Source of the DNA: Lunatibacter sp035460985
GTDB lineage: Bacteria; Bacteroidota; Bacteroidia; Cytophagales; Cyclobacteriaceae
Reading direction: 5' to 3'
NCBI GenBank assembly: GCA_035460985.1
Contig: DATHWC010000114.1
Span: 5,068 to 69,067, forward strand
Length of the DNA: 64,000 bases
In this document: positions 53,682 to 60,336 of the stretch, piece after piece
Layout of the letters: the number at the start of each line of letters is the position of its first letter
Numbering within the stretch: position 1 is the first letter of the stretch
Position numbers and translations under genes: made by a program
Notes under the pieces: generated by a model
Databases searched by the model: none
What the model was told of the DNA's origin: nothing
What the model saw: the letters and a program-made list of their open reading frames with translations, nothing else

Positions 53682-53939
53682 ATGTTAACTTCATTATTAT
53701 TGACTGCCGGTTTTGCACTTATGGGTGCTGGCATTGGTGCCGGAATTGTAGCGATTGGCGCAGGTCTAGGTATCGGTCGTATCGGTGGACAAGCCATGGA
53801 AGGTATTGCGCGTCAGCCTGAAGCTGCTGGGAAAATCCAGACAGCCATGTTGATCATCGCAGCACTTATTGAGGTGGTTTCTTTATTTGCAGTGGTAGTA
53901 TGTCTACTTATTGCACTTAATGGCAACCTTACATTCTAA
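53682..53939 (+). CDS. atpE: ATP synthase F0 subunit c
   Basis: This 85-residue hairpin protein forms the rotor ring. Helix one has the glycine pattern GAGIGAGIVAIGAGLGIG, the polar loop is ARQPEA, and helix two carries the ion-binding Glu64 in ALIEVVSLF. The Gln and the Ser/Thr after Glu that mark sodium-binding rings are absent, which favours protons. A strong hairpin follows in the 70-base gap before atpF. Confidence 0.95.
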   Translation: MLTSLLLTAGFALMGAGIGAGIVAIGAGLGIGRIGGQAMEGIARQPEAAGKIQTAMLIIAALIEVVSLFAVVVCLLIALNGNLTF

Positions 53940-53946
53940 AAAAATC

Positions 53947-53971
53947 AGGGATCAACGTTAGGTTGATCCCT
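53947..53971 (+). promoter_or_regulatory. Hairpin between atpE and atpF
   Basis: AGGGATCAAC (53947-53956) and GTTGATCCCT (53962-53971) pair perfectly around a 5-base loop. Only ATTTT follows, so it is weak as a terminator. It could stabilise the atpE-side mRNA or give partial termination, raising c-subunit yield over downstream subunits. Confidence 0.6.
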
Positions 53972-54009
53972 ATTTTACAGTTGAACAATCACGAAGTAAA
54001 AATATAGCT

Positions 54010-54504
54010 ATGGATCTGATTAGTCCCGATTTAGGTTTGATTATCTGGCAAACGATTGGATTTGCCATTCTCTTTATAATCCTGGCCAAATATGCGTGGA
54101 GACCTATTCTTTCTGCCTTGGAAGAGCGGGAAGGTACCATCGAAACCGCATTGTATGCTGCAGAAAAGGCACGTAAGGACATGGAAGGTTTGGTAGCCGA
54201 AAATGAAAAAATTCTTCAGGAAGCCAGAATTGAACGGGATGAAATTCTAAAATCAGCGAATGAATATGCTGCCAAGATTATGGAGCAAGCAAAGGACGAG
54301 GCGTCAAAACAAGGAGCAAAAATGATCCAAGATGCCAAGGCAATCATTCAAACAGAGAAAGAAGCTGCCTTAACCGATGTTAAAATTCAGGTGGCGGAAA
54401 TTTCTCTTCATATTGCAGAAAAGCTTCTCCGTAAAAACTTAGCGGAAGTACCCGAACAAAAGAAATTAGTAGAAGAATTTGTAAAGGACATAAAACTCAA
54501 TTAA
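54010..54504 (+). CDS. atpF: ATP synthase F0 subunit b
   Basis: This 164-residue peripheral stalk protein has one N-terminal membrane helix (about residues 8-27, LIIWQTIGFAILFIILAKYA) with the family ending AWRPIL. A long charged coiled coil rich in Ala, Glu and Lys follows. It is three bases upstream of atpH. Confidence 0.94.
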   Translation: MDLISPDLGLIIWQTIGFAILFIILAKYAWRPILSALEEREGTIETALYAAEKARKDMEGLVAENEKILQEARIERDEILKSANEYAAKIMEQAKDEASKQGAKMIQDAKAIIQTEKEAALTDVKIQVAEISLHIAEKLLRKNLAEVPEQKKLVEEFVKDIKLN

Positions 54505-54507
54505 GGG

Positions 54508-55068
54508 ATGTCAGAATTTAGAGTTGCTTCCCGATATGCCAAATCCTTGCTAGACCTAGCCGTAGAAAAGCGTATTCTGGATGCTGTACATACGGATATG
54601 AATAGGTTTTTGGAAATTGAGCAAATCAGTCCCGATTTTGTTTCCTTGATCAAAAGTCCAATCGTCGGTTCTAATAAAAAACTTTCGGTGATTAATGCGT
54701 TGTTCGGAACAAAGACTTCGGAGCTAACCCGTTCCTTTTTCAAGTTGGTTTCCCAAAAGGGTAGGGAATCCTATTTGCCCAGTATTGCGAGAGAATTTCA
54801 CAAGCAATATAACCTGCACATGGGAATACAGTTGGCCGAAGTGACAACTACATTTCCAATAGATGATGCTCTAAGAACTGAATTCAAAAGCATTGTCAAA
54901 GAGATATCAGGGAAAGAGAAAGTAGAGCTTAAGGAGAAAATCAACGAAAACCTTATCGGTGGGTTTGTCCTGAAAATAGACGATAAACAACTCGACGAGT
55001 CCATCAGCAGTCAGCTGAGAAAACTGAAGCTGGATTTTACCCAAAATCTCTACGAGAAAAAATATTAA
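54508..55068 (+). CDS. atpH: ATP synthase F1 subunit delta
   Basis: This 186-residue soluble subunit links the stator stalk to the F1 head. It has the OSCP/delta pattern: RVASRYAKSLLDLAVEK at the start, a helical N-domain, and the C-terminal stretch NENLIGGFVLKIDDKQLDES. It lies between atpF and atpA in the usual order. Confidence 0.94.
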   Translation: MSEFRVASRYAKSLLDLAVEKRILDAVHTDMNRFLEIEQISPDFVSLIKSPIVGSNKKLSVINALFGTKTSELTRSFFKLVSQKGRESYLPSIAREFHKQYNLHMGIQLAEVTTTFPIDDALRTEFKSIVKEISGKEKVELKEKINENLIGGFVLKIDDKQLDESISSQLRKLKLDFTQNLYEKKY

Positions 55069-55104
55069 TTGAACATAGTAACTACTATATAATCCAATAT
55101 AATA

Positions 55105-56685
55105 ATGGCAGATGTAAGACCTGATGAAGTTTCCGCAATCCTGAAAGAACAACTTTCCGGTGCGAGAACTCATGCTGAACTGGAAGAAGTGGGTACCGTC
55201 CTACAAGTAGGTGATGGTGTTGCCCGCATCTATGGACTTTCTAAGGCGCAGGCCGGAGAATTGATAGAATTTGAGAATGGTATGAAAGCCATGGTCTTGA
55301 ATTTGGAAGAGGATAATGTGGGCGCGGTATTGTTTGGTGACTCCAAAATTGTGAAGGAAGGGGACGTCGTCAAAAGAACCCGCCAAATTGCCTCTCTGAA
55401 GGTAGGTGAAGGCATGCTTGGCCGTGTAGTAGATACCTTGGGTATTCCCATTGACGGTAAAGGCCCTCTGTTGGGTGAATTGTACGAAATGCCGTTGGAA
55501 AGAAAAGCTCCGGGGGTAATCTACCGTCAGCCGGTAAATGAGCCGCTTCAGACAGGTATCAAATCCATCGATGCCATGATTCCGATCGGAAGAGGCCAGC
55601 GGGAATTGATCATAGGTGACCGTCAAACGGGGAAAACAGCCGTTGCGATAGATACCATTTTAAATCAAAAAGAATTTTATGACCGGGGTGAGCCCGTGTT
55701 CTGTATCTATGTAGCCATAGGACAGAAAGCTTCTACTGTAGCTAACGTTGTAGCTGCTTTGGAAAAAGGCGGCGCTTTACCATATACAGTTATCGTCAGT
55801 GCGTCTGCGGCCGATCCAGCTCCTATGCAGTTCTTTGCTCCGTTTACAGGTGCGGCTATTGGGGAATTTTTCCGGGATACCGGAAGGCCCGCTTTGGTGG
55901 TTTATGATGACCTTTCCAAGCAGGCTGTCGCATATCGCGAAGTCTCTCTTTTACTTAGAAGACCTCCGGGACGGGAAGCCTATCCGGGTGATGTTTTCTA
56001 CCTTCATTCCAGATTATTGGAACGGGCTGCAAAAATCAATGCTTCGGATGATATAGCCAGGCAGATGAATGATTTACCTGAATCAATCAAACATTTGGTC
56101 AAAGGAGGTGGATCATTGACTGCGTTGCCAATTATCGAAACACAAGCCGGTGACGTTTCTGCCTACATCCCTACCAACGTAATTTCCATTACAGACGGAC
56201 AGATATTCTTGGAAACCAACCTGTTCAACGCAGGAATTCGTCCTGCCATTAACGTAGGTATTTCCGTATCCCGAGTGGGTGGCAATGCTCAAATAAAAGC
56301 CATGAAAAAGGTGGCTGGTACATTGAAATTGGATCAGGCTCAATTTCGGGAATTGGAAGCTTTCTCCAAATTTGGATCTGATCTTGACCCTACAACCAAG
56401 CGAACCATTGAGCGTGGTAGAAGAAACCAAGAGATTCTAAAGCAGAAGCAGTATTCTCCAGTACCGGTAGAATTGCAAGTAGCTATAATTTACTTATCCA
56501 CAAAGGGATTCCTAGACAAGATTCCAGTAGAGAATGTGAAAGCATTTGAAGGTGATTTCTATAATTTGGTCAACGCCCAATATCCGGAAGCCCTGACGGC
56601 TATCAAAAAAGGAGATTTGGAAACGGCTGGAGAATTGTTAAAAAAGGCTGTTAACGAGCTGACTCCCAAATACGCAAAAGTATAA
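55105..56685 (+). CDS. atpA: ATP synthase F1 subunit alpha
   Basis: This 526-residue subunit contains the non-catalytic nucleotide site. The Walker A motif GDRQTGKT is at residues 171-178, and the family signature is near PAINVGISVSRVGG. Length and sequence are typical. A beta subunit gene does not follow; gamma does. Confidence 0.97.
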   Translation: MADVRPDEVSAILKEQLSGARTHAELEEVGTVLQVGDGVARIYGLSKAQAGELIEFENGMKAMVLNLEEDNVGAVLFGDSKIVKEGDVVKRTRQIASLKVGEGMLGRVVDTLGIPIDGKGPLLGELYEMPLERKAPGVIYRQPVNEPLQTGIKSIDAMIPIGRGQRELIIGDRQTGKTAVAIDTILNQKEFYDRGEPVFCIYVAIGQKASTVANVVAALEKGGALPYTVIVSASAADPAPMQFFAPFTGAAIGEFFRDTGRPALVVYDDLSKQAVAYREVSLLLRRPPGREAYPGDVFYLHSRLLERAAKINASDDIARQMNDLPESIKHLVKGGGSLTALPIIETQAGDVSAYIPTNVISITDGQIFLETNLFNAGIRPAINVGISVSRVGGNAQIKAMKKVAGTLKLDQAQFRELEAFSKFGSDLDPTTKRTIERGRRNQEILKQKQYSPVPVELQVAIIYLSTKGFLDKIPVENVKAFEGDFYNLVNAQYPEALTAIKKGDLETAGELLKKAVNELTPKYAKV

Positions 56686-56736
56686 TAATACTATTTTCAG
56701 GCATTAGGGAGCAATAAAACCGCATAGCAGTAAATC

Positions 56737-57612
56737 ATGGCGAACCTTAAGGAAGTAAAAGAAAGAATAAATTCAGTCAGCTCGACACAGCAGATCACCA
56801 GGGCCATGAAAATGGTCGCTGCTGCCAAATTGAGAAAGGCCCAAGAAAAGATAATACAGATGAGGCCCTATTCCCAGAAGCTGACGGCTATACTTAACAG
56901 TATTTCTTCAGGTACAGAGGGGAGTACCGATATCATATATGCCCAAGATAGAGCGGTCGAAAGAGTTTTAATGGTTCCTATCACATCCGACAAGGGTTTG
57001 TGCGGAGCTTTTAATTCTAATGTATTGAAATCCGCTACATATGTTTTGGAAACAAAATATCTCGGAAAGCAGGTGACGGTAATGCCGATCGGAAAGAAAG
57101 CCTTGGATTTCTTCAAAAAGAGGGAATTGCCCTTAGTAACTGATTTTGCTTTTCTCTTTCAGGACGTTTCCTTTGACAATGTAAAAATAGCCGCAGAATA
57201 TGCTATGGGTGCTTTTGGGAAAGGGGAATATGATAAAGTGGTACTAGTATATAATGAATTTAAAAATGTTGCTACCCAATTTGTACAGGTAGAACAATTT
57301 TTGCCCATTGAAAAGAAGGAGGTTGATCCCTCCAATACCAGTCAGGTGGATTATATTGTTGAGCCTTCACGTGAATATATCATTGAGGAATTGGTTCCAA
57401 ATTCCCTGAAGATACAGTTTTACAAAGCTATTTTGGACAGCAATGCGTCTGAGCATGGTGCCCGTATGACCGCTATGGACAAAGCAACTGAAAATGCCAA
57501 CGATCTACTCAAGGAGTTGAAGTTGGTCTATAACAGGACAAGACAAGCGGCGATTACCAATGAAATTTTGGAAATTGTAGCCGGTGCTGAAGCGCTTAGC
57601 AGCAGTAAATAG
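56737..57612 (+). CDS. atpG: ATP synthase F1 subunit gamma
   Basis: This 291-residue central shaft subunit has the conserved N-terminal coil (KERINSVSSTQQITRAMKMV), SDKGLCGAFN in the middle and the C-terminal coil with EHGARMTAMDKATENA. The operon ends here with a strong terminator. atpD and atpC must lie elsewhere, as is usual in Bacteroidota. Confidence 0.96.
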   Translation: MANLKEVKERINSVSSTQQITRAMKMVAAAKLRKAQEKIIQMRPYSQKLTAILNSISSGTEGSTDIIYAQDRAVERVLMVPITSDKGLCGAFNSNVLKSATYVLETKYLGKQVTVMPIGKKALDFFKKRELPLVTDFAFLFQDVSFDNVKIAAEYAMGAFGKGEYDKVVLVYNEFKNVATQFVQVEQFLPIEKKEVDPSNTSQVDYIVEPSREYIIEELVPNSLKIQFYKAILDSNASEHGARMTAMDKATENANDLLKELKLVYNRTRQAAITNEILEIVAGAEALSSSK

Positions 57613-57634
57613 AGTTTTTAGAATACATTTACAT

Positions 57635-57672
57635 AAACCCCCGAGATCTTGAAAATCTCGGGGGTTTTTTAT
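57635..57672 (+). terminator. Strong terminator of the ATP synthase operon
   Basis: AAACCCCCGAGAT (57635-57647) and ATCTCGGGGGTTT (57655-57667) pair perfectly over 13 bp around a 7-base loop and continue into T. Confidence 0.92.
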
Positions 57673-57714
57673 TTTTCGGAGTAACTGTGGAACGCTTAAA
57701 TGAATTAAAATCCT

Positions 57715-59049
57715 TTATTCAATGCGAGTTTCATCATTCGGGGTTTTTTTATCCAACATTCCAAGCATTTTACCTTTTGCGGATATATGTTTTCGATGCT
57801 TTGGTGACCCTATGATTTGGGAGTTGTAGATACCAGCATGTCCGCTAAACATATATGCAACTACACAGGCAAGCCCTATATAGGTACCGGAGGTAGCACC
57901 AAACAGTTCGATTCCCATAAGGGTGCATGCCAAAGGGGTGTTGGTGGCACCTGAAAATACGCCAACAAATCCCATTCCTGCTAGAAGTGCCACGGGAAGA
58001 GGGATAATATCCGACAGTGCGTTGCCAAGAGTTGCTCCGGTATAAAAAAGCGGAGTAACTTCGCCTCCTTTAAATCCAGCTCCCAAGGTAAGTGAGGTAG
58101 TCCCGATTTTTACCAAAAAATCATACCAGGGTAGGTCTTCTGAAAATGCATCCAGTATGGTCGGAATGCCCAGTCCTATATATTTCGTAGTTCCGGTAAG
58201 GTAAACAAAAAGAGCTATTAAAATGCCCCCGACTACCGGCCTAAGTGGTGGATAAGTGATTTTTTTAGTAAAGAGAATTCCCCAAAAATGAATCGCTTTG
58301 GCGAATACCCGGCCAGCTAGTCCAAAACAAATGCCCGCCGTTATTATCCATAGTAGGTTTATCAAATCCAACTGGGGGATTTCAGGGATGATATAATGTG
58401 TGTGTGGAACCATCCATAAGGTTGCGCAGGTATAGTTGGCTATATATGCGGCCAAAAATGCGGGTAAGATCGACTCGTAGCGAATCCGTCCAACAAGAAG
58501 CCACTCAAGTGCAAACACTGCTCCGGCCAACGGCGTACCAAATACGGAGGCAAACCCGGCAGCTACACCCATGGTGATCAATATTTTTCGGTCAGGCGCA
58601 TCTAATCGAAACCATTTTGTGAATTGGTCAGCTATGGCACCTCCCATTTGTACGGCGGTTCCTTCACGTCCCGCGGACCCACCCACCAGGTGGGTCATGA
58701 CTGTTCCGAAAAGGACTAAAGGTGCCATGCGAAGGGGGATTACTTGAAGGGGATTATAAAATTCCTCCAGCAGCTGATTGTTTCCTTTTACTACGGATTC
58801 CCCAAATCGGTGATAGGCCCAGCCTATAAGAAAACCCCCTAAAGGCAATAGAGCAATGATCCATAAGTTGTCTTCCCGAAAGTCGGTGGCCCAGGTTAAT
58901 GAAATTAGAAAGATGGCTGAGGCTGATCCGGCAAGCATTCCTACAATTATAGCCATAACCAGCCATTTTGAAGTGAATAACAAACTGGGAGTTAATTCAG
59001 CATTTAAGAATCTATTCAGCTTAAGGGCAGTAGAAATCCTCTTCAACAT
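57715..59049 (-). CDS. CLC-F type fluoride/proton antiporter
   Basis: This 444-residue CLC-fold membrane protein has about ten or more helices. The usual GSGIP anion loop of chloride CLCs is replaced by GNNQLLEE (residues 89-96), resembling the GNN-type loop of fluoride-specific CLC-F proteins. The gating glutamate is Glu129 in GREGT (127-131), where chloride types read GREGP. The later loop reads GGEVTPLF. With the fluoride riboswitch immediately upstream, the best call is fluoride export coupled to protons at the inner membrane. An ordinary chloride channel is the alternative, from fold alone. Confidence 0.85.
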   Translation of the reverse strand: MLKRISTALKLNRFLNAELTPSLLFTSKWLVMAIIVGMLAGSASAIFLISLTWATDFREDNLWIIALLPLGGFLIGWAYHRFGESVVKGNNQLLEEFYNPLQVIPLRMAPLVLFGTVMTHLVGGSAGREGTAVQMGGAIADQFTKWFRLDAPDRKILITMGVAAGFASVFGTPLAGAVFALEWLLVGRIRYESILPAFLAAYIANYTCATLWMVPHTHYIIPEIPQLDLINLLWIITAGICFGLAGRVFAKAIHFWGILFTKKITYPPLRPVVGGILIALFVYLTGTTKYIGLGIPTILDAFSEDLPWYDFLVKIGTTSLTLGAGFKGGEVTPLFYTGATLGNALSDIIPLPVALLAGMGFVGVFSGATNTPLACTLMGIELFGATSGTYIGLACVVAYMFSGHAGIYNSQIIGSPKHRKHISAKGKMLGMLDKKTPNDETRIE

Positions 59050-59071
59050 AAATCAAGCATTAGTTTGGAAT

Positions 59072-59106
59072 AAAAATACGCCGGCCGATTTTTTTGGTAT
59101 TGGCCA
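59072..59106 (-). terminator. Hairpin with U-tract: probable riboswitch expression platform
   Basis: On the minus strand CTGGCC (59106-59101) can pair with GGCCGG (59086-59081), including one G-U pair, and is followed by CGTATTTTTATT. It lies between the fluoride aptamer and the antiporter start, where fluoride-controlled termination would act. The loop is 14 bases, so the stem is only moderately stable. Confidence 0.5.
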
Positions 59107-59119
59107 GGTGTAAGTTGAA

Positions 59120-59200
59120 GTAGGAGTCATCAACCAAATTCTATTGGCAGTTTGTAAAACAAGTCATTCAACCTGTTTTGAGGTGGAACCCCATCACCGG
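59120..59200 (-). ncRNA. Fluoride riboswitch (crcB motif)
   Basis: The minus strand contains the conserved parts of the crcB aptamer in order. P1 is GGUG (59198-59195) with CACC (59185-59182) around an AUGGGGUUC loop. An optional 9-bp stem-loop follows (AAAACAGGU with ACUUGUUUU, about 59179-59156). Next come the CUGCC segment and helix GCCAA/UUGGU (59148-59144, 59137-59133). The 3' conserved tail is UGAUGACUCCUAC (59132-59120). The pseudoknot between GGGGUU (59192-59187) and GACUCC (59128-59123) pairs at all six positions, two of them G-U. Fluoride binding should turn on the CLC-F gene 70 bases downstream. Confidence 0.88.
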
Positions 59201-59203
59201 TGT

Positions 59204-59235
59204 CAAATATAAATATACCTTTTCCAAAATTGCAA
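59204..59235 (-). promoter_or_regulatory. Promoter for the riboswitch-CLC-F transcript
   Basis: The minus strand has TTG at 59235-59233 and a perfect -7 box TATATTTG at 59211-59204, 21 bases apart. The predicted transcription start falls at about 59200-59197, exactly where the aptamer begins, which supports both calls. Confidence 0.6.
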
Positions 59236-59415
59236 TGCAGAAACTAATTTCTCCAACTAATTCTTAAAAAAACGGTTTGGTTATAGAGCATTTGGTTTAG
59301 GTTAAGTTAATTTTCGCTTTCAACCATAGGTGGAATGCTTTTTGAGTTTAATTTGGATATGGCCGTTTTTCTAAGCGGTCCCTTTGGGAAGGTGCCCTAT
59401 AATAGAAAAAAAATT

Positions 59416-60309
59416 ATGAAGAATATATTGATTACAGGCGGATCGGGTCTTATTGGAAAGGAGATCACGCAAATATTAGAACAAAAAGGTTACAAAGTGG
59501 CTTGGCTAAGCAGGAGCCCGGACAAGAATAAACAAAAATCATTTTTTTGGGATGTGAAAGAGCAAAAAATGGACGAATCAGCACTGCTTTGGTGTGACAG
59601 TATTATACATCTGGCAGGTGCTGGTGTCGCTGAGAAGCGGTGGACTGACGAACGGAAGCAGGAAATTCTATCCAGTAGGGTAATGTCTACGCTGCTTTTA
59701 TATGACCAGTTAAAGTCTATGAAGAAAAAGCCCGAGTCAATTATAGCCTCGAGTGCCGTCGGTTATTACGGGATGGACACACAAGATGAACTTCAACATG
59801 AAGGAAATCCGCCAGGAAATGATTTTTTGGCCGACGTTGTAAAAAAATGGGAAGCGGAATCCGAAAAATTTTCTACTTTAGGCATTCGAACGGTTAAGCT
59901 CCGAATCGGGATTGTATTAGCAAAAGGGGGAGGGGCACTTCAGGAAATGCTAAAGCCTCCTGTAACTGCTCCACTTGGCAATGGGAGACAATATATGAGT
60001 TGGATTCATATTCAAGATCTGGCAGAAATGTTTGTTTATGCCATGGAAAACAATGGTATACAGGGAGAATACAATGCGGTAGGACCTGTACCTGTTTCAA
60101 ATACAATTCTGACCCTTAAGGCCGCCAAGGCTGCTGGAAAGCCATTTATCAACATAGGCGTTCCTGGATTTGGATTGAGGTTGCTATTGGGTGAAATGGC
60201 TGATATGGTCTTGGGAGGTAATAGGGTGTGTAATGACAAGATTCAATCCTCGGGGTTTACCTATCGTTTCCCGCTGTTGGATATGGCCTTGGCCGACATT
60301 TATAAATAA
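59416..60309 (+). CDS. TIGR01777 family epimerase (SDR superfamily)
   Basis: This 297-residue protein runs from ATG 59416; the frame extends 27 codons upstream without homology. It is an extended short-chain dehydrogenase with the nucleotide motif TGGSGLIGKEI (residues 7-17) and the TIGR01777 stretches SIIHLAGAGVAEKRWT, SSRVMSTLLLYDQL and ASSAVGYYG. The YxxxK catalytic pair is not obvious, as is usual for this subfamily. Substrate unknown; a nucleotide-sugar epimerase-like role is only inferred. It is followed 27 bases later by the M14 peptidase gene. Confidence 0.88.
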   Translation: MKNILITGGSGLIGKEITQILEQKGYKVAWLSRSPDKNKQKSFFWDVKEQKMDESALLWCDSIIHLAGAGVAEKRWTDERKQEILSSRVMSTLLLYDQLKSMKKKPESIIASSAVGYYGMDTQDELQHEGNPPGNDFLADVVKKWEAESEKFSTLGIRTVKLRIGIVLAKGGGALQEMLKPPVTAPLGNGRQYMSWIHIQDLAEMFVYAMENNGIQGEYNAVGPVPVSNTILTLKAAKAAGKPFINIGVPGFGLRLLLGEMADMVLGGNRVCNDKIQSSGFTYRFPLLDMALADIYK

Positions 60310-60336
60310 GTTTTCTATTTCATTTATCTAATTCTT

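Noticed and set aside
57715..59049. Ordinary voltage-gated chloride channel
   Set aside because: The fold would allow it, but the GNN and GREGT loops and the upstream fluoride aptamer favour CLC-F.
59335..59415. 27-codon upstream extension of the TIGR01777 gene
   Set aside because: The nucleotide-binding strand starts at the ATG at 59416, as in the family; the extension has no similarity to it.
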